Source: JAWVFM01 sp963843315 (GTDB lineage: Bacteria > Actinomycetota > Thermoleophilia > Solirubrobacterales > 70-9). Taken from it: a stretch of 64,000 nt of DNA. The position numbers were made by a program, and so were the translations under genes. The stretch is taken from contig CAWJJU010000005.1 in the NCBI GenBank assembly GCA_963843315.1, positions 557,662 to 621,661 of the forward strand. Reading direction: 5' to 3'. The notes beneath the pieces were generated by a model, which was given only the letters and a program-made list of their open reading frames with translations, ran no database searches and had not been told where the DNA came from. Each line of letters starts with the position of its first letter. The stretch's first letter is position 1. This document shows positions 1 to 8,352 of this stretch, in pieces.

Positions 1-199
1 TCGAGTCCGGCAGGGTCTCCTGGGGCGTGACGAGGATGGGGAACGTCTGGCGCCGCGTGAGGCGCATCGCCGTCACGACGTGCCAGGCCGGCGGCGAGGT
101 GCGGCGCTCGTGAGGCACGCCCTTGTAGTCGAGGGCCCAGCGCGCCTTCTCGTTGAAGTGAGAGATGCGGAGCTGATGCAGGAGGGGCGTATCGGTCAT
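1..199 (-). CDS. Glutathione S-transferase N-terminal domain protein (partial)
   Basis: Only the first 66 codons lie in the window; the gene continues off the left edge. The translation begins MTDTPLLHQLRISHFNEKAR and continues WALDYKGVPHERR, then reaches QTFPIL near residue 55. This is the beta-alpha-beta opening of a thioredoxin-fold GST, with Ser13 where the catalytic Ser/Cys/Tyr usually sits and the Pro before Ile-Leu as the likely cis-proline. The substrate cannot be told. The ATG (197-199) overlaps the stop of the DAK2 gene upstream (ATGA), so it is probably translated from the same mRNA. recG often follows this DAK2 gene in other bacteria; it is not seen here. Confidence 0.75.
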   Translation of the reverse strand, partial: MTDTPLLHQLRISHFNEKARWALDYKGVPHERRTSPPAWHVVTAMRLTRRQTFPILVTPQETLPDS

Positions 200-1816
200 T
201 GCGCCGCGATCAGCCAGAAGTAGTGGCGCTGCCCGCCGTAGAGCGCCTCGAGCTCCACGCCGTCGGGCGCCTCGATGGCGTCGAGCTCGATGGGCGCCTC
301 GGCGCCGCCGATCACCGTGACGATCTCCGCGCCCTCGGAAATGCGGGCGAGCGTCTTGGCCAAGGTCTCCTCCGCTCCGCCCCAGGCCACGACCTCGTCG
401 CCCTCGAAGCCGACGCACTCGCCCACGCTGAACCGGCCCTCCGCGTCGTCCTTCACCGCCGCCGCAACGCTGCCGGCGCGGATACCCTCCAGGAGCTGGT
501 CGATCAGCTCGGCGTTCTCGGCGGCGCCCGCATCGGGATCCAGCTCGACCAGCGCCGCCAGCGCCGCCTGCTGCGAGCCCGTCGGGACCACGACCACATC
601 GCGCTCGGCGTGGCGGGCCGCCTCCTTTGCCACCATCACGACGTCCGGCGAGTTCGGCAGCAGCACCACCTCGTCCGCGCCGGTGGCCTCGATGCCTCGC
701 AGGAGGTCGTTGGTGGAGGGGTTCAGCGTGGGGCCACCATCGACCACCACTGCGCCCAGCTCACCGAACAGGCGCCCGAGGCCCTCGCCACTCGCGACCG
801 CGACCACGCCGGTCTTCGCGCCCGCGAGCCGGGCGGCCCGCTCGGCGATCTGCTCGCTCATGTCGGCGATGTCCTCCCGCTCCACAGCCCCGGCGCCCGC
901 GAAGATCGCCTTGGCCGCGTCGGGGTCGTCGGTGTGGACGTGAACCTTCAGCGTCGTCTCGTCGCCCACGACCAGCACCGAGTCGCCGATCTCCTCGAGG
1001 CTCTGCACGAACGGCCGGCTCTCCAGCTCGCTCCCAGTGACGATGAAGTTGGTGCAGAAGCGATAGCGCGAGCCGCTGTGGTGCACGTCGATCGTGCGGG
1101 CCGGCTCGTAGTGCGGGATCTCCGGCAGGTCGGCCGCCGCCCCGGCGAGGCCCGCGATCAGGCCGCGGACGATGACCGCCAGGCCAAGCGCCCCCGCGTC
1201 GACAACGCCCGCCTCCTCCAGGACCGCGAGCTGCTGGGGCGTGTGCTCGACGGCCGAGTCGGCGGCGGCGAGCGCGGTCGCGAGCATCTCCCCGAGGAGC
1301 GCGTTCTGCTGCTGCGTCTCCCGCGTCCGGGTCGAGGCGGTGCTGCTCCCAGTGCGCCAGCCTGCGCGACACCGCGGTGGCCATCTCGCGGATGACGGTG
1401 AGCATCGTGCCCTCGGCCGGCTCGCGCACCGAGTCGTAGGCCGCGCGCTCGGCGTTCGACAGCGCCGCGGCAACCAGCATCGGGTCGATCAGGCGGCCCG
1501 GCGGGGTCGCCAGCTCCTCGGCGGCGCCGCGCACGATCTGGCTGAGGATCACGCCGGAGTTGCCGCGGGCGCCCATGAGCGCGGCGCGGGCGACGCTGCG
1601 GACGATCTCGGGCCGCGCCGGGTCGCCGTCGCCCTCGTGCCCGAGCCGGTCGAGCTCGTCGAGCACGTGGCGCATCGTCAGCGCCATGTTGTCGCCGGTG
1701 TCGCCGTCGGCGACCGGGAACACGTTCAGGTCGTTGATCTCCTGGCGCCGTTCCTCGAGCTGCGCGCAGGCAACCTCGACGACGCCCCTGAACCTCTCTA
1801 TCGACGAGTCCGCCAC
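196..1816 (-). CDS. FakA/YloV-like DAK2-domain kinase subunit, frameshifted as sequenced
   Basis: Related to the fatty acid kinase subunit FakA (YloV), which phosphorylates fatty acids held by a DegV-type FakB. The N-terminal DhaL/DAK2 domain shows the Asp cluster VFPVADGDTGDNMALT (about residues 32-47) that binds Mg-ATP, then ARGNSGVILSQ near residue 85. The C-terminal part has family signatures GGPTLNPSTNDLL, LLPNSPDVVMVA and VPTGSQQAALAAL. The first part is read from GTG 1816 in one frame and the rest, ending at 196, in another; the shift lies near 1316-1345 and looks like one extra base. A GATAAT box 8 nt before the GTG suggests a leaderless mRNA. rpmB lies upstream, a common neighbour of this gene. 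No fakB is visible in the window. Confidence 0.85.
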
Positions 1817-1865
1817 GGCGGAGGATTATCTCCGAAGGCCCGCTGGAACGCAGGCTCGCGTGGGA

Positions 1866-2084
1866 TCAGCTCGCGGCGGCGGGGCGCTCGGGGGCGGCGT
1901 ACTTGCGGACCTTGCCCGCCTTCAGGCAGCGCGTGCAGACGTAGGCGCGGCGGGGGCTGCCACCGTCGTCGATCCGCACCTTCTGGAGGTTCGGGTCGAA
2001 GCGCCGCCTGGTCGCGACCATCGAGTGGCTGCGGTTGTTCCCGAACGCCGGGCCCTTGCCACAGGAAAAGCAGACCTTTGCCAT
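1866..2084 (-). CDS. rpmB: 50S ribosomal protein L28
   Basis: A 72-residue protein starting MAKVCFSCGKGPAFGNNRSH, the standard L28 opening. It is the zinc-binding (C+) form: CxxC at residues 5-8 and a second CxxC in VCTRCLKAGK. L28 is a component of the large ribosomal subunit. I chose ATG 2084 because the family starts with MAKxC; a longer frame upstream adds 16 residues without family resemblance. A TACCAT box lies 9 nt before this ATG. The DAK2 gene follows after 49 nt on the same strand. Confidence 0.95.
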   Translation of the reverse strand: MAKVCFSCGKGPAFGNNRSHSMVATRRRFDPNLQKVRIDDGGSPRRAYVCTRCLKAGKVRKYAAPERPAAAS

Positions 2085-2119
2085 GAGGCGGGCATGGTAG
2101 CGGGCGCCCCAACCACCAT

Positions 2120-2163
2120 GAACGTCCCGCACTGATGGCTATACAGGGCAGCGAGGGACGTTC
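2120..2163 (-). repeat. 44-bp palindromic 3'-end element, copy A (after ribH)
   Basis: Read with ribH (leftward) it begins GAACGTCCCTCGCTGCCC and ends GGGACGTTC, with TATAGCCATCA at the centre. The nine outer bases on each side are perfect inverted repeats. The TGA stop of ribH (2164-2162) overlaps the first two bases. See copies at 24912, 51613, 51674 and 60742. Probable transcription terminator or REP-like repeat; there is no run of U after the stem. Confidence 0.8.
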
Positions 2164-2617
2164 ATACGGCGGGCGAAGCGATCTCGCCGCGGACCTTCGC
2201 CATGCCGATGAGCGCCAGCGCGGCGTTACGCCCCTGGTCGCGCTTGTCACCGCCGGCCCGGGCGACCGCCTGCTCCATGGTGTCGCACGTGATGACCCCG
2301 AACGCGCAGGGGACGCCGGTCGCGATCGCGACCTGGCCGATGCCCCGCGACGACTCGGCGCACACGAAGTCGTAGTGGTCGGTCTCCCCCCGGATCACGA
2401 CCCCAAGGCAGGCGACGCCCTCGAAGCGTCCCGACTCGGCGCACCACTTCGCCGCGAGCGGCAGCTCGAACGCGCCGGCGACCTCGAAGGTGTGCACCGA
2501 GGCCGCGCTCACGCCATGCTCGGCGAAGCCCTCGACCGCGCCGTTCACCAGGCGCTCGGCGAGGTCCTCGTAGAACGTGGCGACGCAGACGGCAAACTCG
2601 CCCGTCGGCTCAGGCAT
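2162..2617 (-). CDS. ribH: 6,7-dimethyl-8-ribityllumazine synthase
   Basis: The penultimate riboflavin enzyme: condenses 5-amino-6-ribitylaminouracil with 3,4-dihydroxybutanone phosphate. The 151-residue product contains the family motifs FEVAGAFELP and GVVIRGETDHYDFV, the latter holding the catalytic His, and ATGVPCAFGVITCDTMEQA. I chose ATG 2617 because the family core begins with FAVCVATFYEDL directly after it; it overlaps the end of ribBA by 8 nt, implying translational coupling. It is the last gene of ribD-ribE-ribBA-ribH, and its stop codon is fused to palindrome copy A. Confidence 0.95.
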   Translation of the reverse strand: MPEPTGEFAVCVATFYEDLAERLVNGAVEGFAEHGVSAASVHTFEVAGAFELPLAAKWCAESGRFEGVACLGVVIRGETDHYDFVCAESSRGIGQVAIATGVPCAFGVITCDTMEQAVARAGGDKRDQGRNAALALIGMAKVRGEIASPAV

Positions 2618-3923
2618 CCCCGTCCTCGAGGTCGAACGCCTTCTTCTCCGCATCCGCCTTGCGCTCGGTGTGCAGCAGCTCCTCGTCGAGCGGAAGGCCC
2701 TGATGGTGCAGGGTGTGGCCCATCCGCTCGCGCTTGGCGCGCAGGTAGGCCTCGTTGTGGGGATTGGGCAGCGAGTTGATCGGGATCTGGTCGCTGACGG
2801 AGAGGCCGTAGCCCTCCAGGCCATGGATCTTCTTGGGGTTGTTGGTGAGGATCCGGATGCTCGTCAGCCCGAGGTCCACCAGGATCTGTGCGCCGATCCC
2901 GTAGTCGCGGAGGTCGGCGGGCAGCCCGAGCTTGAGGTTGGCGTCGACGGTGTCGAGCCCCTCCTCCTGGAGCTTGTAGGCGCGCAGCTTGTTGAGGAGC
3001 CCGATGCCCCGGCCCTCCTGGGAGAGGTAGAGCAGGACGCCCCGGCCCTCGGCCTCGATCATCCCCAGCGCCGACTCGAGCTGCTCGCCGCAGTCGCAGC
3101 GCAGCGAGTGGAACACGTCGCCCGTGAGGCACTCCGAGTGCACCCGCACGAGGACGTCCTCGAGCCCGTCGACCTCGCCTTTGACCATCGCCACGTGGTG
3201 CTTGTCGTCGACGAGGGAGCGATAGCCGACCGCCGTGAACTCGCCGAACGCCGTCGGCAGCTTGGTGGCCACGACGCGCTCGACGAGGCGCTCGGTTCGG
3301 CGCCGGTAGGCGACCAGGTCGGCGATGGTGACCATCTTCAGCCCGTGTGTCTCGCAGAACTCGACCAGGTCGGGGACGCGGGCCATGTGGCCGTCCCTCT
3401 TCATGACCTCGCAGATGACGCCGGCCGGGATGAGCCCCGCCAGCCGGGCCAGGTCGAGACTGGCCTCGGTGTGCCCAACCCGCTCGAGGACGCCGCCCGA
3501 CTTGGCCTTCAGCGGCATCACGTGGCCGGGCTGGACGAGGTCGCGAGGGCTCGAGTCCGGGTCGACCGCAACCTGGATCGTGCGCGCGCGGTCCGGCGCG
3601 CTGATCCCGGTGGTGACGCCCTCGCGGGCCTCGATCGAGACCGTGAACGGGGTCTGGTGGGGCGATTCGTTCTTCGCGGTCATCAGGTCGAGCCCCAGCT
3701 CGTCGCAGCGCTCGGCGGTGAGCGACAGGCAGATCAGCCCGCGACCCTCGCTTGCCATGAACGCGATCGCCTCGGGCGTGGCGAACTGCGCGGCGATGAC
3801 GAGGTCGCCCTCGTTCTCGCGGTTCTCGTCGTCGCAGACGACCACCATGCGGCCCTGGCGGATGTCCTCCAGTGCCTCCTCGATGGTCGCGAACGCGCGT
3901 GTTTCGGTCATCTGACTGCTCAT
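2610..3923 (-). CDS. ribBA: Bifunctional DHBP synthase / GTP cyclohydrolase II
   Basis: Supplies both riboflavin precursors. The N-terminal RibB domain (about residues 8-205) has DDENRENEGDLV at 31-42, the acidic metal site for making 3,4-dihydroxybutanone phosphate from ribulose 5-phosphate. The C-terminal RibA domain has the zinc cysteines Cys265, Cys276 and Cys278 in SECLTGDVFHSLRCDCGEQ, and SQEGRGIGLLNKLRAYKLQ. At 437 residues it has a normal length for the fusion, with a charged C-terminal tail (EKKAFDLEDGDA). Its ATG overlaps the ribE stop (ATGA at 3920-3923). Confidence 0.97.
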   Translation of the reverse strand: MSSQMTETRAFATIEEALEDIRQGRMVVVCDDENRENEGDLVIAAQFATPEAIAFMASEGRGLICLSLTAERCDELGLDLMTAKNESPHQTPFTVSIEAREGVTTGISAPDRARTIQVAVDPDSSPRDLVQPGHVMPLKAKSGGVLERVGHTEASLDLARLAGLIPAGVICEVMKRDGHMARVPDLVEFCETHGLKMVTIADLVAYRRRTERLVERVVATKLPTAFGEFTAVGYRSLVDDKHHVAMVKGEVDGLEDVLVRVHSECLTGDVFHSLRCDCGEQLESALGMIEAEGRGVLLYLSQEGRGIGLLNKLRAYKLQEEGLDTVDANLKLGLPADLRDYGIGAQILVDLGLTSIRILTNNPKKIHGLEGYGLSVSDQIPINSLPNPHNEAYLRAKRERMGHTLHHQGLPLDEELLHTERKADAEKKAFDLEDGDA

Positions 3924-4528
3924 TGTGGCTGGCCTCCTCGGTCAACGCTAGTCACGAGCCGCTCGGCGTACCGGGCGATCACGTCCACTTCGAGATTCAC
4001 GCGCGCGCCGGGATGAGCGTCGCCGAGCGTGGTCTGAGAAAGGGTTTCGGGGATCAGCGACACCTCCAGCGTCTCCGCGTCGCGCGCCGCGACCGTGAGG
4101 CTGACGCCGTCGATGGCGATCGAGCCGCGCTCGGCGACGTAGCGCCGAAGCTCGGCGGGGACCTCAACCCGCACGCGGCGGGCGATCCCGTCCTGCGTCA
4201 CGTCGCGGATGACGCCGACGCCGTCCACGTGGCCCTGCACCATGTGGCCGCCGAGGGGGTCGCCGGCCCGGAGGGCGGGCTCGAGGTTCACCGGATCGCC
4301 CGGGGCGAGGTCGCCGAGCGTCGTGAGGGAGAGCGTCTGGTTCATGGCGTCGGCCTCGAACCAGCCCTTTCCCAGGGCGACGGCGGTCAGGCAGGCGCCG
4401 TTCACCGCGACGGAGTCGCCCGCAGCCAGCTCGCCGGCGAAGCTCGCGCCGACCCGAAGGCGGGCCCCGCCCTCGCCGCGCTCGATGCCCTGGACACTGC
4501 CGAGCTCAGCGACTATCCCCGTGAACAC
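3920..4528 (-). CDS. ribE: Riboflavin synthase alpha subunit
   Basis: Dismutates two 6,7-dimethyl-8-ribityllumazine molecules to riboflavin. The 202 residues form the expected two lumazine-binding barrels: the first begins MFTGIVAELGSV, the second MVQGHVDGVGVI near residue 95. SVAVNGACLTAV and SIAIDGVSLTVA are the matching strands of each half. It starts 4 nt after the ribD stop and overlaps ribBA downstream, so all four rib genes are one operon. I saw no FMN riboswitch upstream of the operon. Confidence 0.96.
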   Translation of the reverse strand: MFTGIVAELGSVQGIERGEGGARLRVGASFAGELAAGDSVAVNGACLTAVALGKGWFEADAMNQTLSLTTLGDLAPGDPVNLEPALRAGDPLGGHMVQGHVDGVGVIRDVTQDGIARRVRVEVPAELRRYVAERGSIAIDGVSLTVAARDAETLEVSLIPETLSQTTLGDAHPGARVNLEVDVIARYAERLVTSVDRGGQPQ

Positions 4529-4532
4529 GGCC

Positions 4533-5675
4533 TCACCACTCCCTCATCCGGGCGCTCACGAGCAGATCCTCGCCGCTTCGGCTCCATTCCGTGTGCGAAG
4601 CGCGGCGGCCGTCGGCGATCGCGGCCGGGTCGGCGCCGCCGAGAGCGGCGCGCGAGCCCGCGCCGCCGAGCAGGATCGGCGCGATGAAGATCCGGGCGAC
4701 GTCGACCTCCCCGGCGTCGAGGAACGAGCCGGCGAGGGTCGCGCCCCCCTCCAGAAGGACGGAGTCGATGTCGCGCTCGCCGAGCTCGGCGAGCGCCGCT
4801 CCAACGCGGGCGGACCCGTCGCCGGGCAGGGCAAGCACCTCGGCGCCCGCGCCGCTCAGCGCCTGCACCCGCTCCGGCGGGGCATCCGCGGAGCAGATGA
4901 CCAGCACGGGAGCCTCTTCGAGGGTGGTCAGCAGCTTGGAGCCGAGGGGCAGGCGGGCATGCGAGTCGAAGACCACGCGGGTGGGCTGGCGAGCCGCGCC
5001 CACGTCGCGCGCCGTGAGCAGCGGGTCGTCGGCCACGGCGGTGCCGATGCCGACGGCGACGGCGCCGGACTCCGCGCGCCACCCGTGAACGCGGGCCCTG
5101 CTCTCGGGGCCGGATATCCACTGCGAGTCGCCCCGCGCGGTGGCCGTGCGGCCGTCGAGGGTCATCGCCAACTTCAGCGTCACGAGCGGCCGCCCGGTGA
5201 GCACGTGCTTTCGAAACGGCTGGGTCTGAAGCCGCGCCGCCCCGGCCACCTCGCCGTTGGCGGCCTCCACCACCACTCCGGCCTCGGCCAGCAGCGCGGG
5301 CCCGCGCCCGCTGGTCTTCTCGCTGGGGTCGTCGGCGGCGTAGACGAGCCTGGCGATGCCGGCATCGCGCAGGGCGTCGGCGCACGGCGGCTGACGCCCG
5401 TGGTGAGCGCATGGCTCGAGCGTGACGTACATGGTCGCTCCGCGCGGGTCCTCGCCCCGGCGCTCGCAGTCGGCCAGCGCCGCCCGCTCGGCGTGCAGTT
5501 CGCCGTAGGCGGCGTGGAAGCCCTCGCCGATGACCCGGGCGTCGCGCACGATGACGGCGCCGACCAGAGGGTTCGGCGCGACGGTGCCGCGCCCGCCCTC
5601 CGCCAGCTCGAGGGCACGGCTCAGGTGCTCGCGGTCTCGGTCGTCGATGGCGGTCGTGGGATCTCCTTCGGCCAT
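4533..5675 (-). CDS. ribD: Riboflavin biosynthesis deaminase/reductase RibD
   Basis: Deaminates and then reduces the pyrimidine intermediate of riboflavin synthesis. The deaminase half has His61-Ala-Glu63 in GELHAERAAL and PCAHHGRQPPC at 88-98, the zinc-binding His/Cys set. The reductase half (about residues 150-380) includes LVTLKLAMTLDGRTAT, DSQWISGPESR and VLLEGGATLAGSFLDAG. At 380 residues it is a normal length. It is the first gene of the rib operon. A TetR-type palindrome (5679-5694) sits 3 bp upstream of the ATG, where a Shine-Dalgarno sequence would be expected; none is visible. Confidence 0.96.
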   Translation of the reverse strand: MAEGDPTTAIDDRDREHLSRALELAEGGRGTVAPNPLVGAVIVRDARVIGEGFHAAYGELHAERAALADCERRGEDPRGATMYVTLEPCAHHGRQPPCADALRDAGIARLVYAADDPSEKTSGRGPALLAEAGVVVEAANGEVAGAARLQTQPFRKHVLTGRPLVTLKLAMTLDGRTATARGDSQWISGPESRARVHGWRAESGAVAVGIGTAVADDPLLTARDVGAARQPTRVVFDSHARLPLGSKLLTTLEEAPVLVICSADAPPERVQALSGAGAEVLALPGDGSARVGAALAELGERDIDSVLLEGGATLAGSFLDAGEVDVARIFIAPILLGGAGSRAALGGADPAAIADGRRASHTEWSRSGEDLLVSARMREW

Positions 5676-5678
5676 TGA

Positions 5679-5694
5679 TTGACTGGTCAGTCAA
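5679..5694. promoter_or_regulatory. TetR-type operator at the ribD start
   Basis: TTGACTG-GT-CAGTCAA is a perfect 7-bp inverted repeat with a 2-bp spacer, typical in size and form of TetR-family operators. It lies just upstream of the ribD ATG (5675). Upstream, on the ribD strand, TTGCCA and TACACT (5706-5701) separated by 19 nt could form the promoter, which would put the palindrome in the early leader. No tetR gene is in the window. Confidence 0.55.
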
Positions 5695-5823
5695 CGGTCA
5701 GTGTACGCCCCGGCCAGGGCCGTTTGGCAAGGCCCGGGTAAAGCCTCGCGGCGAGGCGAAAGGCGGTATGCGCGGTCGCGACGGCCTGCGACTCATCCCC
5801 TTCCGCCCGCTACCGTGCGCGCG

Positions 5824-7191
5824 ATGAGCGCCAGCGCCGGGGCCCAGGAGGAGGCACGTCGTTACGGCCGCACCGCCGGCATGCTCTCAGCAGGCATCGG
5901 AGCCGCGGGCTTCATCACCTACCTCTTCTTCGCGCTGGCCTCGCACAGCCTGTCGCGCTCGAGCTACGGCACCATCGTCGTCCTCTGGTCGGCGGTCGTG
6001 GTGATCATCTCCGTCCTCTACAGGCCGGTCGAGCAGCTGCTCTCGCGCACGCTCGCCGAGCGCCGTGCGCGCGGCCAGGAGGTGGGCCGCGCGATGCGGA
6101 TCGCGGCGCTCATCCAACTCGGGATCGCGATCGCCTGCGGGGTCACGGCCCTCGCCCTGCACACGCCGATCACCGACCGGCTCCTGGAGGGCAAGGAGGG
6201 CCTCTACGTCGTCCTGGTGATCGCGGTCACCGCCTACGGCGCGAGCTATTACGCCCGCGGGTTCCTCGCGGGCACCGGGCGCTTCACATTCGTCGCGGGG
6301 CTGCTTCTTTGCGAAGCGATTGGACGCTGCGCGTTCGCCGTGGCCGTGGCCATCGGCATCGCCTCGGGCGAGAACGCCGTTGCGGCGGGCATCGCGTTCG
6401 CGCCGCTCTTCAGCCTCGCCGTGGTGCCCATAGCGCTTCTCTCGGAGCGCCGGCGCCGGCCGGACGCGCTGCCCAGGCCCCCCACTCCCGGCCCCGAGAC
6501 CGAGTTCACGCTCGCAAAGGGCTCGAGCTTTGCGGCGGCGGTCCTGGTGATCATGCTCAGCGAGCAGACGTTTCTGAACGGCGGGCCGCTGCTCATCCAC
6601 GCCGCCGACGGCGCTGCGGCGGCCGGCTACATCTTCAACGTGCTGCTCGTAGCCCGGGCGCCCCTGCTGCTCTTCCAGGGAATCGCAACGAGCCTCCTTC
6701 CCCACCTCACCCGTCTGCGCTCGCAGGGCGGCAAGGAGGCGTTCGAGCTCTCGATCCGCCAGACGCTGCGCGCCATCGCGGCGTTCGCCACGCTCGTGGT
6801 GCTGATCATGGCCACGATCGGCCCGGAGCTCATGCACATCGCCTTCGGGCAGAAGTTCGACTACGACCGCCTGGGGCTCGTGCTCGTCAGCGTCGGCATG
6901 GGCCTCTACCTCGCGGCAGCCACCCTCAACCAGGCCGCTCTGGCCCAGGGTCAGGCCCGCCGAGCCGCCGCCTGCTGGGCCATCTGTGCGATCGCGTTCC
7001 TGGTTTGGAACCTGCTGCCGGTGCTCACCGACTTTCGCCGGGTCGAGATCGGGTTCGCGGGGGCCGCGGCGGCGCTCAGCGTGCTCCTCTACGCGCTCTA
7101 CCGCAACCCGTCGGCTCGCCCGGCGGACGCGATCGCGCCGGGCTCGCCCGCCGAGATCGAGGCTCAGCTCGCCGCCGCGGAGGAGGCCTAG
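5824..7191 (+). CDS. Wzx/MATE-like polysaccharide flippase family membrane protein
   Basis: A 455-residue protein with about a dozen hydrophobic segments, a cytoplasmic basic loop (SERRRRPDALPRPP, about residue 210) and the general layout of lipopolysaccharide/teichoic-acid flippases of the MOP superfamily. Its substrate cannot be inferred; neighbours are not polysaccharide genes. I chose ATG 5824 because TACCGT lies 7 nt upstream, the leaderless pattern seen repeatedly here, and because a longer frame from 5701 adds only low-complexity Arg/Pro sequence. Its TAG stop shares the tetranucleotide CTAG (7188-7191) with the convergent rpe stop. Confidence 0.8.
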   Translation: MSASAGAQEEARRYGRTAGMLSAGIGAAGFITYLFFALASHSLSRSSYGTIVVLWSAVVVIISVLYRPVEQLLSRTLAERRARGQEVGRAMRIAALIQLGIAIACGVTALALHTPITDRLLEGKEGLYVVLVIAVTAYGASYYARGFLAGTGRFTFVAGLLLCEAIGRCAFAVAVAIGIASGENAVAAGIAFAPLFSLAVVPIALLSERRRRPDALPRPPTPGPETEFTLAKGSSFAAAVLVIMLSEQTFLNGGPLLIHAADGAAAAGYIFNVLLVARAPLLLFQGIATSLLPHLTRLRSQGGKEAFELSIRQTLRAIAAFATLVVLIMATIGPELMHIAFGQKFDYDRLGLVLVSVGMGLYLAAATLNQAALAQGQARRAAACWAICAIAFLVWNLLPVLTDFRRVEIGFAGAAAALSVLLYALYRNPSARPADAIAPGSPAEIEAQLAAAEEA

Positions 7192-7868
7192 CCGGCTGCG
7201 ATCGCCGCGGCGATCTCGGCGTAGGCGCCGGCTGGATCGTCCCCGGAGAAGATCGCGGAGCCCGCGACGAAGGTCGTCGCGCCCGCCTTGGCGACAACCG
7301 GAGCGGTCTGCGCGTCGATGCCGCCGTCGACCTCGATCAGCGCGTCCCCGCCCAGCGCGGCGAGGCTCTCGATCTTCGCCGGCGAGGAGGCGATGAAGCT
7401 CTGGCCGCCCCAGCCCGGGTTCACGCTCATCACGAGCAGCAGGTCCGCATCGGCAGCCACGGCGGACACCGCGTCCGCGGGCGTGCCCGGGTTCAGCGCG
7501 ACGCCGGCGAGGCAGCCGGCCTCGTGGATCGCGCCGATCGTGCGGTGGGCGTGGGCATCCGCCTCGACGTGGAAGGTGATGCAATCGGCGCCGGCCCTCG
7601 CGAACTCGTCGATCTGACGCTCGGGGTTGCTGATCATCATGTGGACGTCGAGCACGCCGCCGGCGTCGTGGACGAGGTCGGCGATCGAGCCCGCGACCAG
7701 CGGGCCGATGGTGATCGGCGGGACGAAGCTGCCGTCCATGACGTCCACGTGGATCACCCGGGCTCCCGCGGCCAGGACCTCGCCGACCTGGGCGCCCAGG
7801 CGGGAGAAGTCGGCGGAGAGGATCGAGGGTGCGACCCGGCGGCCGCCGAAGGCGTCGCGGTCCGCCAT
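7188..7868 (-). CDS. rpe: Ribulose-phosphate 3-epimerase
   Basis: Interconverts ribulose 5-phosphate and xylulose 5-phosphate in the pentose phosphate pathway. The 226-residue TIM barrel shows VAPSILSADFSRLG at the start, VIHVDVMDGSFVPPITIGP with the metal-binding His/Asp, LDVHMMI, VMSVNPGWGGQSF and LIEVDGGID. ATG 7868 overlaps the stop of the zinc-ribbon gene upstream (TGATG), so the two are probably cotranslated. Its stop codon overlaps that of the convergent flippase gene. Confidence 0.95.
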   Translation of the reverse strand: MADRDAFGGRRVAPSILSADFSRLGAQVGEVLAAGARVIHVDVMDGSFVPPITIGPLVAGSIADLVHDAGGVLDVHMMISNPERQIDEFARAGADCITFHVEADAHAHRTIGAIHEAGCLAGVALNPGTPADAVSAVAADADLLLVMSVNPGWGGQSFIASSPAKIESLAALGGDALIEVDGGIDAQTAPVVAKAGATTFVAGSAIFSGDDPAGAYAEIAAAIAAG

Positions 7869-8092
7869 CAGATGTTGCGCAGCATCGAGTGCCCGCAATG
7901 CTGGCAGAGCATGTCCTGCGTGGTGCTCATCCGGACGATGGTCTGGTGCTCGCCGCAGCTCGGGCACTGCGAGACCAGCTCGTAGCGAAGCAGGCAGTTC
8001 ACGCAGCGAAAGCGGCCCGGAAGCTGGGTCGGGCGCAGCCACGGCTCCCCGCACCCGGGACAGACGGGGCGGTTGGTCATCACCTCGCTCAC
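7868..8092 (-). CDS. Small double zinc-ribbon protein
   Basis: A 74-residue protein with four CxxC pairs (CPGC, CVNC, CPSC and CQHC), enough for two zinc ribbons, and little else. No specific family is recognised. The GTG start at 8092 has TAGGAT 7 nt upstream (8105-8100), so it probably begins its own leaderless transcript with rpe as the second gene. Its last codons overlap the rpe start. A regulatory or nucleic-acid-binding role would be a guess. Confidence 0.75.
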   Translation of the reverse strand: MSEVMTNRPVCPGCGEPWLRPTQLPGRFRCVNCLLRYELVSQCPSCGEHQTIVRMSTTQDMLCQHCGHSMLRNI

Positions 8093-8182
8093 GCAACCGA
8101 TCCTACCCGGCGGGTACGCGTATGCCCGGCCAGGTGGCGGAGCAGCACGCCCCGGTGCCGCGAACGTCGGGAATCAGGCAAC

Positions 8183-8300
8183 GAGGGAGGATGTCCGTAT
8201 CGCTTTCGGCACACCTCTCGAGAGCGCTGGCGCCTTTCTTCCGCATAGCGGAACCTTCACGCCACCCATCGCTGAGAGCGTTACGAGTAGCGCCTCCCGT
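8183..8300 (-). repeat. Family-2 3'-end repeat, copy 1 (after fmt)
   Basis: Lies between the fmt stop (8353) and the next promoter. On the + strand it begins GAGGGAGG (8183) and contains a block at 8229-8267 that matches 35 of 39 positions in the copy after aroA (17934-17972). The centre is TTCCGC-ATA-GCGGAA, a hairpin, flanked by GGCG and CGCC. Not explained by any coding frame I would accept. Confidence 0.6.
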
Positions 8301-8352
8301 GTGCGTTTCACGCCCCCTCAGTGATCCCGACGCCGCCGGGAGCGCCGAGCCG

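Noticed and set aside
196..1816. Treating the broken genes as true pseudogenes
   Set aside because: Both halves of each gene keep conserved motifs and codon pattern right up to the shift, and many are essential; sequence error is the simpler reading.
4209..5678. Long + strand open frame opposite ribD and ribE
   Set aside because: It is a mirror of conserved rib genes, with Arg/Ala/Gly-rich composition and no motifs.
5676..5823. Possible FMN riboswitch upstream of ribD
   Set aside because: The conserved RFN segments are not present; only a small hairpin (5743-5757) and the TetR-type palindrome are seen.
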